Assembly (NCBI GenBank): GCA_030141605.1
Contig: JAQGDQ010000480.1
Location: forward strand, 126,001 to 171,585
Direction of reading: 5' to 3'
Source: Tubiluchus corallicola
Lineage: Eukaryota; Priapulida; Priapulimorpha; Priapulimorphida; Tubiluchidae
Length of the DNA: 45,585 nt
Shown: positions 20,210 to 33,900 of the stretch, piece by piece
How positions within the stretch are numbered: position 1 is the stretch's first letter
How the letters are laid out: each line of letters opens with the position of its first letter
Position numbers and translations under genes: made by a program
Notes under the pieces: generated by a model
Told to the model about the DNA's origin: nothing
Seen by the model: the letters and a program-made list of their open reading frames with translations, nothing else
Database searches by the model: none

Positions 20210-23200
20210 GTGAGTTTTTAAACGCCGTGTCTAGTATTTTAGTTCTATACTTTACTAACCGAACACGACGTAGCATTATCGCTTACTGCCACGTTTTTCG
20301 CAGAAAGTCCGAGTACGTACTACATGTACACGCTGTGAAGTATATTATGCATACTTAAGTGTACGAACTAGATGTTGATTGCACGTAAAATTGGTGTATT
20401 TTTAAATCAACTTCATAGTTAATAGTAAACTGATAGTATTTTTTATGAAATTCGATATTCATAAACTGATAGTATTTTTATGAAATTCGATATTCATATT
20501 TTTTTCTTCGTTTTGCCAATAAAAAATAAGAGGTTTTTGCTTTTATCAGAATATAAATAATTGTAGGCTGTATGAAATGCACCTTTTTCAGAAGAACCGT
20601 ATGTAAGCCTAGGTCTAAAGCAACTGCATTTTCCTTATCTGAATTATGAATGGGTTCAACTTAGATTGGAAAAAGTAATTTTTAATCAGGGTCGCAAACT
20701 TGCTAGGCTTTTCTGTGCATTTCTTTTCTTTTCTGCTTAGAACTTTCGTGATTTAATTGATTAACGCATAACCTCTTAAACTTAGGACAAAAAACGTCTG
20801 AACATTGCTCAGTAATTATGATGATTAAGGCAAAAATGGCACAGCACATAAATTAATTTATATTTTCTTTGAACAGCTCTTTTGCCACCTATCTGAGTGT
20901 ATTTTTTCTTGTATTTCTTTCTTTGAACAGCTCTTTTGCTATCCTTCTTAGAGTATTTTTTCTTGTACGTATTTTTGTTCCGATCTGATTACACAAATAT
21001 ATTTTTGACAATTGAATTTTATTAGAGCATCAGTTATTGATAGTTTTTGATACATTCAGGCTGCTTTGCAGTCATGGTTTTCATAGTGTATTATTCTGTA
21101 TCTATGTAACTACGGTATTGAAAAAGTAATTTAAGCTAGCTGCTGGTACTAAATTAGTTAAGTTGAGCATTAGTTTGCAGTAATAATTCGGAGGCCTAAA
21201 TTTCTTGTAAAACAAAGAATTTCGGATATGTATGAAGGATTTGTAGATGGGAAAAGGGAATTTCTTGCACCGATTAGTTTAAGTTGTTAGTCTTCGCATT
21301 AATGTTTGGTCCTGGCAAATGCTCATTCTGTACTTGGTGCTTTTTACTACTGTACTAGTATTTTTTATCAACTTCAATGGTTTTCCGCCTTTTAGCATCC
21401 ATAACCACCTAGATGTTCATTCAACGCACTAGACCTATTTAGTTTATTGGTCGCAGGGCTGTTCGCTGGAATTCTTCTGATCGTCCCTTGCCAATCTATC
21501 ACTGAATGAACTTGCTATATGCACATGTAAATCAATACACTGTCTGTGGAAATGCTGCAGTCCAATATACCAAATTTGCAGCCATTTCTTAGTGTTGCTG
21601 GTAGGACGATTGATCGATCGTTGGATGGATGGCACTCGAAAAAGCTGCCCAGAAATTGGCAAGTTTACCAGCCTAGAACAGAGCACTTTGAAACTGAATT
21701 CCACTGATGTGTTATTTTGCGAGTGCTTGCCCATTAGAAGTAATATGTTTAAGCACGATTCTGTAGTTCCAAAATTACATGCTCGTTCCTAGATTTAGCA
21801 GTAATTATTAATAATAACTGGACATTCCGTTTCGACTATATGCAGAGTCTAAATTTCAGAAAGCTTCCTAATGAGTTGTCATTATGTAGAGAGCCTATTG
21901 TGTGAATGTGGAACTGACGTTCAAACCCCAGACCACCTATTGTATAGATACTCTTTTATAAATGCAGAGCTGCTCTGCACTCACTGTTGATGGAACAACT
22001 CGGAGGAAGAAGTTTGATAAACATATTAGTAAAAATGACAGAAACATAATTAAACCTTTTACTACCGTAATACGAGACCGATTTGTTATGCATACTTGTA
22101 TAACCTAATGTATATAAAGTAATATGCATTATAATTATTTTAAGATTTCTAAATATAATTATAATACTAAAATATAAAACATGAACTATAAAATATGAGA
22201 GCTGAACTATATACGTACATAAAAATTAAAAGATTGTGCTTATGTGTTTTGCTATAATTGGAAAATGCTATCATGTCACTTAATTAACTGAGATAACAGT
22301 TATTAATCAAGTTAAACTGCACGCCTGCAAATAGAGGCACTTCTGTAAATATTTATTTATTTTTAATAGAAGTTTTATCCTCCTCATCATCACCATCTTA
22401 ATGAGTAGGCCTACTTCAGTGAATTTCTATTTAATGTTACATTACATGAAACATCTAGCTACCTCTCTGCCTTCATTAAAAGTTTTAAAACTACAGTAGG
22501 AAATTGAGAAATTATTGTTGACCGTAATATGCACGTTTTACATGCACTACCACAATAATTCTTTACATTTTTTGTTACAGTGAGTTCTCCAAACGTTATC
22601 TTTTAAGAATTCTTATAAATGTAATTTCATGATCTTTTGTGTAAAATCGTTTTATTCAATGAATAATTTAATAGCAATCGTCTGCACGCTTTTCGGACGA
22701 TGCTCCTCAAGATCATCATCCTTTTGAATATTGCTTACTGACAGTTTTCGTAACTAAAGCAACGATAAAAGACAAGCTAAGTGGCCTATTATCAGTCTTA
22801 AAGCTGACAATGCTAAACTTTATCTTCATTTATCTTCAATTCACCCTCCGCAAGTGTTAATGAAATGATAATATTAAAGGAAGATCACACCAAGTTAATG
22901 AAAAAAATGAAGCGTTTACAAACTTAATCCGATTGAGAGGGTTAAAAGCTTAAAAAACCCAGAATCTCAGAACCGTACGTTTACTATGAAGCTTTAGGCA
23001 GTTATAAACCATGTAAAGCTCTTGTACAAACAGTTATGCCTCGTAAAAAGGCTGCAGTGGGTAAACATCCCTGACAAAATTACCCACAATTTATCCCTGA
23101 TTGTTTACTCTTTCTTCACTCACACGGGCTGGTTAGATGCCAGACAGGTAATAGATTGTTTAATTAAATGAACTAGCATAGAGGATATGATCCTACAACT

Positions 23201-24892
23201 AATTTTTAGTCTTCCAAGAAGACCGGGTGCCTTTCGTTTCTTCCAGCGGTCAGAACGCCCAAAAGTCGGAAATGACGCCAGTCACACGTGAGCCATGTTA
23301 TCTATTATTTTAGACATGAGTAAACCACTTTGGAAAAGACATAATGAACTGATAAACACCTCGTGGATTTGGATCTAAATTCATTCAATCTTCTCTTCGT
23401 AAGTGACGTAAGTTCCCTAGATATATACGTGGATGCCTTTGTGTATTAAGTCTCAGGCAAGTCTCATATAACTAATACGTTTAATTAGAAGTTAACTAGC
23501 TAAAAGATGCCAAATTTTCCAGTGGTCCGTTGCTACGACATATTATACGTCCCTCAGTAAACAGAGTTGCTGCATAGAACAGACTGCAGCCTGTGGTATT
23601 TACAACTATTATATTGTTCTGTAAAGTTGATTACCCTTACTGCTTGCCTGTGGGTTAATTAACAGAACAAAGGGATTATCAGCTGGCCGTGTTGTCACGT
23701 GACTCATTAGCTATCAGTATTAAGTATTATTCTAGTTCATATAGGATTGCATCTTTGTATGTACTGTATAATTATATATGTTCACTGTACATACGTACAC
23801 TATTGTACAGGAAAAGTTTTTTTTGATTCGGAATTTGGAAATCTCAGTTTCAGCCGGAATAAAGTCTTTTAGTAACAGTCTTTGGCGATACCGAAGTTTT
23901 TGAACCTATTTCTATAAAAATATAGTTTACTAACTGCTAATAAAATATTAGTCTTATCATGCATATAATACACGTTGCTCTGTCTTGTCCGAAATGCTTG
24001 TTTGAAGCAGAGATGTCTTTCATAACGGCATTAGAATTGGGTCTGTTCGTGGTAACCAAACTTTTCCTCAGCTGTTAAGATAACTAAATAACTACTTTGT
24101 AAGCGGAAAGCTGCGGTTCGAGTCGTGATTGAGGAATATCTTTTACACTCTGGCCTAGGCCTAGAAGCTATTACACACACTGCAGTTAGATCAATGCTCA
24201 TCTTTTAGCATGGGACATTGTAGTAAACAACCAGAATTAATTTGGTGACTGAAACGGCGATTGAACTTAACGATCACTTATTCATTTACTGATCAACCTC
24301 ACTGTTCCTTAACCTCGGCATCTGAACAGCAAAAACACATATCATGACAACTTGGTTACTCGCGGGCGCTAGACCACGTATAATATGTAGGCCCAAAGTT
24401 GTTTTTCTTACACAGGTATTAGACAAATATACTGTAGTTGATTAATACAAAATAGACGATGTGAAAATCAATAAGAGAATTGAATGCAATTATGAAAGAT
24501 GGAAGAGTTGGATTGTCAGCACAATTCAAACCCTGAAAACGCAAATTCTTTTGCAGCACTCAAATGGCAAATTGTAATTTGTGTAATCACTAATTTCTAA
24601 ACTGTGTCGGTGTCACTTTACGTATTTTCGACTGTGTTGCTCCATTTGAACTCGCACTTAATACCTTCAACTGAGCTGCCGCTAATCCGGACCTTTGGAC
24701 AATGGTCATTGTGGTCACTTTTGCAAATTACAAAGTGCTCATTCAGGCAAGCATTGCCTATTTGTAACTTGACAAGAACCACTATTATTATGAAGATTCT
24801 GCTGGGCAGCCCTCCAGCTGCTCTGTTGTATCTCTCTCTTTCCCGCAACTCCCCTTTTTTCCACTCTACCTCCCATCCTTTTTCTTCGGCTT

Positions 24893-24930
<38 letters not shown>

Positions 24931-24932
24931 CC

Positions 24933-24982
<50 letters not shown>

Positions 24983-27900
24983 CCTCCCTCCCTCTCTCTC
25001 TCTCTCAAGCATTTCCAGTGTGATTATAATTCCTTACTCTGCTTTCATTGATTAAACAGTGTAGTATGTGAACAAATGTGCTATAAACGTTGAACCTAAT
25101 TTACGTACTTGCTTTCTCAAATTACAATATAGGGTTTAGTGATTACTCAAGTCAGTCAGGTGTGTTCCCCTAGGTGGGAAATACATATTTATTTACTATT
25201 TAGAAGCATACATATTTACTAGTAAGAAACGCTAAAAGCAGTACAGGTACTGGTTTTACAAATGCAAGAAGTTTATAAATGTCAAACTGACACACTGGAT
25301 TTGAAGGCCCAGGTCGGCGTGGTCTTTCTGGTTCAGACGTTCATTATTTCGCAGGTCCAAGTTTTTACTGCGAAAGTATAGTAGACTATGCATGCGCAAG
25401 GATTTGGAATTCTAGCAAGGGGTGGCTAAAATTTTAGCTCGATGTTAACTTTGTCGTAAAAAAGGATTTCTGTAAGCATAACCTTTCTTTTGATGTCGTA
25501 CTTTGGAATATGGAAACTTGGAATTATAGTAAAATCGTTCATTTGTTCGTCTATTTCGATTAGACATATGTTAGGTGTGCCCTGTTTGAGAATGGCAAAA
25601 ACTTCCCTTGTGACTGAATTTAATGATACATAAGCAAGTTGATTTTAAACTAGCAAATCTTGCTTGCTAACTGCGATTTTTTTTGTTTTCAGCTTTTACT
25701 AATGGCTGTCTTTATGCTCTTGGTTTAATAGGCAGTATCTAATCTCACATTAATTTGTAGGTCTTTATAACGCTTGTATTACATGTCCTCTAAAACTTTG
25801 GTTTACAAAAATTTTAATTGTACATTCATTTTGCTTATTAGTTGAGTAAAATATATCAAAAACGAGAACAGAGTAAAATGTAAATCGCTCTAAATTGAGT
25901 TCCGAACTGTAAACTACGAGCATGAACAGTGGTGAAAAAACTCGCATCTGCCAGGCTTTGAACCCAGAGCCCTGCATTTATTTACCCTCCGTTATTTTTA
26001 TCAGACGTTAAGTAGTAGTATGTCAGATATTTATAGGGTCACACTTAATAATATTACATAATTATGTGTTTAATTATGTTTCAAATTCTTGTTTTATTTA
26101 TATAAAGCGTAAATTGCACTTTGATAAGGTTTGCTGAAGTGTTAAAGTAGTTTGTAATACTGGGTATCTACAGAACAATTAGCATAAGTTATTTCGTGGG
26201 CTATAATAGAATGTGAAACCCTTTTACCAAGAGTAGTATGGATTATTTTGCTTTACAGTATAATTATAATACTAGAAGGCTCTAGACAGCATTCTGTATG
26301 TATTCTCCTGCCAATAACTGACATTCTCTGTAGTAAGTTACCGTATTCATCTTTTATTGGTTTTATGTTGATTGATTAATCAATAGTTGGTATATTTAGA
26401 CAGACACTTCTGCCTTGCCAGCCATTAAATTGATCAATTGTGAAAATTGGTGGCGATTAGGGAGCTAGAAGACTATAATATTGAGATGTTCCAATTTTAG
26501 ATGTTCATAGTTTATGGGTCAATTTATGTGGTCATAGTTAGACCAAAAAAGGTGCCTCGACGAAATTGGTCAAGATTTGATGACTTACTTCAAAGAATTT
26601 TTGCTCTTTTAAATTAAACAAGAGTGCGGCATTTGACAAGGACCTCCCGTCCGGGTGAAATTCTAGTTCATTGATGATACAGCGTCTTGAACTACAAACT
26701 GACTGCGTTTTTCTACTTGGCCTTACACCACCTCATCTGTCTTGTTTGATTCACCAAGATAAAAATTGTCTCCGCATCTATGAAATTTTACCGCGTTCAA
26801 AAAATATAACCCGGGTTCTATAGGGGGCGCTAGTAATTGTAAGACATTTCTCGTATCTACAATGCCCCTCGGGATTCCCGGCCTTCTTTCCACGTCTATA
26901 AGTCGAACAATCTAATTCGACTTGGTCTGTTGTTGGATCTATTATTTGCACACGAATTTTATATAATTATGAATGATATGAATTTATATGGAAACTTAGT
27001 TCCCCAAAAGTCACGTGGTTCTGGTGTCACGTCAAGGAAATTTTAATGTTCTTCGTAAAATCTTTTTTATCTGTAGTGCGTCTAGACTTCCGATAGTTAG
27101 GGAAAGTTGCGCGGTTATAAAAGGAAAAGGATACTATATATATATATGTATATGTATACATACATACGTGTGTGTGTGCGTGCGTGCGTGCGTGCGTGCG
27201 TGTGTAACATCTTATATAAATGTACTAACAGGATCACTAAACTATGGTATATAATGTAGCAAACAGGTGACATTTCATCACATGTAGTTGGCACTCATCT
27301 ATTGTTAAGTTGTTGGTATATTATACAAACAGTTTTGATAGGGTTAATTTTTAATAGTACTGGGTTTTGCATATTGAAATACTTGTGTTCTTTTCTCAGT
27401 AACCCGCACCTGATAAGCGCTGAAATTAATTGTACTCGTTAATGCAATAGAAAACATGTTTAGTATGATAACAATATAAATATTATAATGCATATAGTAC
27501 ATAATACAATTTATTTTATCTGTAATAAAACTATATGTCACAATATCATTTTATGTAACATTTTTGTTATTATGATTTTTTCCCTTGTTACGACAGTATA
27601 TAAGTATGTAATACCTTTCTTGAAGTAATGAATTTTTGGGTATGATTTTGAGGGAACTGAATTTCATGGAAGACTTACCACACTTCTCCAGTGAATTGAA
27701 CGTTTGTTGCCAATGCATATAGGAGATAAATAAATTTGTGTGTTGGGTAATGCCAATGCGATATTTATGCAGGAAAATCTGAAAAATGAAACATTTTCTT
27801 TTCCCGCGAGTTCATCTCACCCGCTGGCGTGTTTTAGTAGGCTGCAGCAATTTGCCAAAATGTTGATAAACAGTGCCGTTGAGAAATTTGCTTCATAATT

Positions 27901-30900
27901 TCCTAATGTAAATTCGCACAGTGTGCAATTTGGTTAAATCGGTTGTAAAACTGCACGTTTCGAGCATAGCTACGTTGTTGATAATGTTACCACATGTGAG
28001 AGATGTCCTGCCGGGCCGCAAGGGCTCATTACCCAACTCCTGTTACCATGGGGCAGATAACTTAATGTGAAACAGAACTTGCAGTGGCTTCAGCAATGGG
28101 CTTCTCTTCCTGGTATAAAATTTATTGCTTGATAAGGCTGCTTTCCTTGGCTAAATTGGTCTGTAATCTAAGTCTGTGGGCATGCGTTTAGTACGTGAGT
28201 TTTTGCAGACGATTGCTCGCTTGTACAACTGTCAACCTATCAACTATTCAACGCTGTAGAAGCAAAAAAAGCTATTAATACAGGTTCAGAAAGATAGTTG
28301 CCAGTGTTGTAGAGATACAGGTAGTTCTATTTCTTATGTGGGTTGTATTTTGTTGGTATGGTAGCAATTTTCTAACAACGAATTTCACAAATAAGAGAGA
28401 GACGGTGAAGCAAGTGAACTTGCATAATTATAGTTCGAAAGAGTGTAGCCAAGTAATATAGCTAATACTCGCGGATTTGGACCTGAATTTATTCACAGTC
28501 TTGTTTTAATATAAAGCTGTTGAACTGCTTCGCGATTAAACCTTTGCATGGAATTGTCTTAGACAACAAACTGTATTATTTTGTTTAATTTCTGCGAAGT
28601 TTTTTTTACGTTTAAACTCTAGTCATGCATTTTGAGTTTGATAAAAATTGGGTCTTTTTCTGTGGAAGAAATTTAGCAGAATTATGGCAGCCTGTCGCGT
28701 TACAACTCTGTGCCATGCCATTTGACAAAGTTCAGTCTTTTTTGGCGGAACAAATTTTTTAACAACTAGTTGGGAAGCTTGTCGTCGATTTTATGAGCTG
28801 TAACGCACGGGGCGGTCCATCCGTTTGGCGTAACTCAACCCTTTTCCTACCAGCAGCTTGTCTTTGTAACTTTGCATTGAAACGCTTGTAACAGTTGGCG
28901 CACTTTCTCGATGGCTTTTAAAACGACTTGAATGTTGTTTGGGTTTCGTCTACCTGCTGAGAAGGATCTTTGCTCTGATTGACCCCGCCGGGCCTGCTGT
29001 AAATATTCTTAACGAGATATGTAACGCTGGTGTATTGCGCAGACGAATTACTTTGATAGTTGATTCCTACCACTGGGTGAGCGAGGAATGAAAATAGGCT
29101 GTAATAGCCTTCTATTATCCAGGGTGGAATTGCTTGCAAATTCAAGCACATAACAACGCTTTGTAAAACACAATGTAGTACATGCACTTGAAACCCTGAA
29201 AAACGTGGCATGAAAGTGCTGCAAATTTTGAATGGTTGAATGTATTTTTGCGTAACAGTCTGAAATGGCTTTATGCACTGACTCACTTGCACCTGCACTG
29301 TGGAGAGACTTGTATCAGTCATAACTGTTTTGTATATATAAGTCCATTATGGGGCAATTAAACTGGCTGAGTGGTTATGTTTTAATGACTGTGCCTGGTT
29401 AGTAAGTGGATAGGCGACCACGAGCAATAGCCATCTGCTAATTTCCTCGTTGATAATGTTGCAAAGATATTCTCATGGCAGAGTATTTCAATTTACATTA
29501 TTGTTCTTCTTAGTTAGCTAGATTACAGTCCCGCCACATCGTCTACAATTGGATTGAGCTCTGCATTCCGGTTTGTGGCGTGCCAAACTATAAAAAACTG
29601 GTGAAACAGCCAAATTAAAATCGTGAAATGGGCTAATTAGATGTGTTTGCAAGATTCATAAAGATTCAGCGCCTTGGTCAATCAAAATAGTTAATTTCCT
29701 TAAAGATGAACAAAACCCAGTTTTAAATTAAATTATGTAGGTCAAAATAATTTTATGTGTAAAGGCTCCCTAATCGCCACCAATTTTCACAATTGATCAA
29801 TTTAATGGCTGGCAAGGCAGAAGTGTCTGTCTAAATATACCAACTATTGATTAATCAATCAACATAAAACCAATAAAAGATGAATACGGTAACTTACTAC
29901 AGAGAATGTCAGTTATTGGCAGGAGAATATATACAAAAAACTTGAAACTTGAAAAAGAACTTAATTGTTTTCAAAGAGTGACCTACGTGAAAGAATTATT
30001 ACCACAGAAGTTTAATTTTACGTTCGCAAATTGTTGCCTGCATTTCGCTATTCGCTAGTTAGATGGACGCAGCGCCTTCACCTCGAAAACTCGCTGCACA
30101 AAAAACTAGCGCTGTACTGTTTAATTCAATTTTGGCATATTACATACATTTATGATGAAATCGCGTGTAAGATTCGAAGTTAAGTTTTTAAACATAAATT
30201 TTTCCAGTTTTTGTGTACTGCAGTCGATGTTGTACCGTTACTGTACTTCAGTTTTCGCTTTCGCAAACACGTGCAATATGCTCATTAGATGTTTGTACTG
30301 TTAAATTATGTTCACTTCTGACGTTATCGCTTGCTGCCCTCGCCGACCGTTATTTAAGTTTTTAAACTTTTGTTTAATTATCTGAAACATTTTGGAATAA
30401 TTATAAGTGTTAAAATGTATACTGTTTACCATATTTAAAAAAAATAGGATATGAAAAATCATCCTGTTTTCCTTTAATAGTTTTAAACCCATTTTCTGTT
30501 TCTTAGCCCGCAACTTGACTGAAACTGTTTCTTAGCGCGCAGCTTGACTGAAACTAAGTTACAAATGCAACTATGAACTGACTGGTTCATACTATAATTT
30601 ATTTGCACAGCTTCTATAATATCATTAATATCAGGCGCCTTGAGGCTGTAGTTGTAACACGTTAATGTTAAAGTCTTTGTGTCTGTTACAGACAGCCTGT
30701 AGGGAGACAAATTATTCACCTTACCTGGTTTACCTTTCCAATACAACATTGTATCCAAACATGTTTGCAGACGTCAAGTCAACACTGTGTGAATTTCAAC
30801 CAACCCTTTTGTTAATTTGGTGTTTTTCTAACCCGGTTTATATGAAAACTAAATTGACTCTGTGGTTGCTGAAATGGAATTCAAAGGGTTACTGTCGAAG

Positions 30901-33900
30901 GTGCTCCAGCGGGCTGTTGTTGTTACTGTTCAGTTGAATTTCATTATTCTTGTTTGCACATTTAACTTGAAGAGGAGACACGCTGACGTGTGGACTTTGT
31001 ACGTCATAAAGGCAGAGACGGGAAAGTCTAACAAATTAATAAGTGATATTGTAAGCGGGCGGCAGATTGCAAGATTTGATTTCCGTTCCCGCTTTTGTGG
31101 AACCTGGTGTTTGCTCTAATGCTCGAGAGCAATCTTGAGCATTTTTGTTAAAAAAAATTGTGAAAATAAAAACGATTTGAAATCGTCGGTTCTTAATCAA
31201 AAAGGAAAACAAATTCTATTCTAGCAGCTCCTATAATTTTAGCCGTAGCAGGCCGTAGTATATTCTAATATCAACTACGTTCAAGCTGGGAAGTTTTGCA
31301 ACCTCATCTAAACAATTTGTTATAGTTGTGTGCTGCCTCTTACTGCAGGAGCCTATCGTAAACGAGCACTGTACTCATTCAGGCTTATCCTGTTTAAAGA
31401 TTTTGCATGATCATGATGATGATGACGACGACGACGATGATGATGATGATGATATATAGTCCATGAGTATGATTATAGTTGATGATTACATTACATTATC
31501 ACCAACGTCTTCTAGATGAACAATTGTAAGCATAGTAAGGAATGTTATACTGTACAAAAGACATGGCTTCTAAGTAAGCAGGTTAATCGGTAGCTGCAGA
31601 TGGTTGCAAACCCGACTTTTTCTTTGCTTTTCATCTACTGCAAGTTCGCTCGACCGACCAAGTCCTCAACTGCTGACATGCTGATGAGGAATGGTCTGCC
31701 AGGGGCAAGACTGCAACATTAAACTGAAGCCCATCAAATGGCGTTAATCGCGTTTCCAAAGCATACTGAGATTTTCCCTAAAACAGGCAAGTTAAAAAAC
31801 AACCTGTTTATCTAATCATTGTAATGTACTTACGTAAGTTATGATTTACTTAAGTTATTTTACCCCTTGTCATTTGCTAGTCCTCCATATGCACGTCAGG
31901 TTTATAAAATAACATTTACTTTTACTTTACTTACATTGACTCCCTCAAAGGTTCAAGGCTACTATTTTTGTTTTAGTGTGTAAACCATTGTAGATTGTAC
32001 TTTATCTAACATAGAATTGATTTATCAGGCTTCTTTCATCAGATCAAAGAAGAAACAGCAGCGTTGTTGGTTGGTTGCTTTGCATGGTTGAACCCACCGA
32101 CTAGTCTTGATTCCGCCCCGCTCTGCCACGTGTAAGAAACATGAGTCCCGGACACTCGGACGCGAAGTTCGACCGACAGATAATAAGTAATTAGCTAATG
32201 AAAGCCATCCCGTGAAAGCTGTCAGTTCTACTGCGGAAACGAGCCACACTTCCCGGTTTGCGTGGCCGGCACAAGGCTAATGGCCTGTTCACACCACGCA
32301 AAACCCGGGTTAAGCCAATACTTGAGATGTGCGCGTGTTACTAATCACACAGTTTATCTTACGATCTGTGACAAGATTAGTCGGGATTAGGATAAGCTCA
32401 GGATCACAGTTAGGATGCTGTTTGCAAAAATGGGCTTATGTACATTTCTAAGTTTAATTAATAAGGTCATGCAGGTTATAAAAATGGTCGAGTTTTCAGG
32501 AATGAAAACTATTGACTACTTGGAGTAAAGTTCATAACAAAAGCAAATTGAACTACAGTATTAGAATGCAATCATGATAAATACAACATAACTACTTATC
32601 AATAAACATTTTTATGACAAATTATTATTTTTCTTTATAACTTAATTATTGCCTTTATCTAAATTAATATTATTCTTGGACTTGATCTGATGATGAAAAC
32701 GATGATGAATGATGGTGATTTTTATGTTGCTTCTCATGCGACAATGACGACGACGACACTGGTCGATGTTGTTGTTGCTGCTGCTGATGATGATGATAGT
32801 GATGATGAAGATGAAGATGTTGATAACAGAGATGACGACTATGACGATAATGCAATTCGTATTAAATTCTTTTCTGACAACTCTCTTATATTTCTTCTAT
32901 GTCTGTCCCTATGAAGGATTCTTGTATAACGTTCCATTTCATAACTCTCTCAACTTTACTGAATGGCACCGGTTTTTGTGGGGTAAGTGTTGAGGTCGAA
33001 ACACACTGCTGTGATCAGAGACTTGATTGATACCCCTTTCCCACTTCAATACTTCAACGTGGAACTCGTATTTGTGGAAATATTATTGAAAGACACAAAT
33101 GAACAGAAAACCGAATATATCACTATATAAAGTAAAGCAAAGCTAAAGAAGAGCAAATACACAAACAAACATAAAATGTAATCTAACCGCACCCCGAATT
33201 TGAACTAGGATCTAAGGAATATAATAGCTGCCTCTGGTTCCAAAGCCATGACCACTAAACAATTTTTTGTAACCAAATTAAAAATGTCTGTACTCAGTAT
33301 ATATTGGCAGTTTTTTAGTAGTATGTTTCGACCTTTAGCATTTAACGGACATTAATAAAAATCCTTAGGCCGCGTTTCCACTGCGCCCGCACAGACACAG
33401 ACTTTTTTCTGTATGACTCCCACGGAAAAAAATTGATACAATGGCCCGCCTTTGAATACCATTGTTTTACGTGTCTGTCGTTTCCACGGCGTCCGCACGG
33501 AAAGACACGTATACGCACGGATCCGCACTTTAGTTGTTCAGCCTTTTTTGTGCGGACGGACAAGCTCATTTTTTATAATGGAGGACGAACAAGCCGCACG
33601 CGCTTTTGAGATCAGACCTGCTTTGTATGTCAAAAGTAACCCCAAATACACCCACAGTGATTTTACAAGACAGCTGTTGGCAGAAGTTGCCTTTCAGCTT
33701 AATACTGAAGGTAGAATATATGTAGTTTTGTTATTAAATTAACGTTTCTGTAAATTTAGGCTTGATTTTGCGATGCTATGGTGATGGCATTTTTTTTAAA
33801 TTTGTAGTATATACATGTATCTAGAATCTCTATTGCCACAATATTTCGACTTTGCCCTAAAAATTGCATTGCTTTGTTGTCCTGTTACGGGGAGAAAATA

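Larger units (their letters stand above)
26301..29929. mobile_element. Candidate long-TIR/foldback element, 3.63 kb
   Basis: The two arms bound 3299 bases of interior. No transposase was recognised inside. The longest interior frame is 134 codons on the minus strand (29322-28918), reading no known family; it may be chance. The interior also carries the TG-rich microsatellite at 27132. Alternatives: two independently inserted repeats made identical by gene conversion, or an assembly artefact. Confidence 0.4.

Noticed and set aside
24100-24150. tRNA B-box-like GGTTCGAGTC
   Set aside because: No A box or cloverleaf can be drawn around it.
24604-25023. 139-codon + frame and overlapping minus frames
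   Set aside because: The C-terminal half is CT-repeat translation and the N-terminal half has no homology or start context.
25940-25990. Reverse-strand GGGTTCAAAGCC resembling a B box
   Set aside because: Surrounding bases do not form a tRNA-like structure and no A box was found.
29350-29400. TGGCTGAGTGG, a perfect tRNA A-box-like word
   Set aside because: No B box at the needed distance and no stems.
31115-31150. ATGCTCGAGAGCAATCTTGAGCAT hairpin followed by T-rich sequence
   Set aside because: Resembles a bacterial terminator but this is intronic eukaryotic DNA; probably chance.
32280-32400. GGCCTGTTCACACC resembling a DNA-transposon terminus
   Set aside because: No matching inverted end or target duplication seen nearby.
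32670-32993. His/Gln- or Asp-rich frames
   Set aside because: They come from the GAT/GTT trinucleotide repeat.
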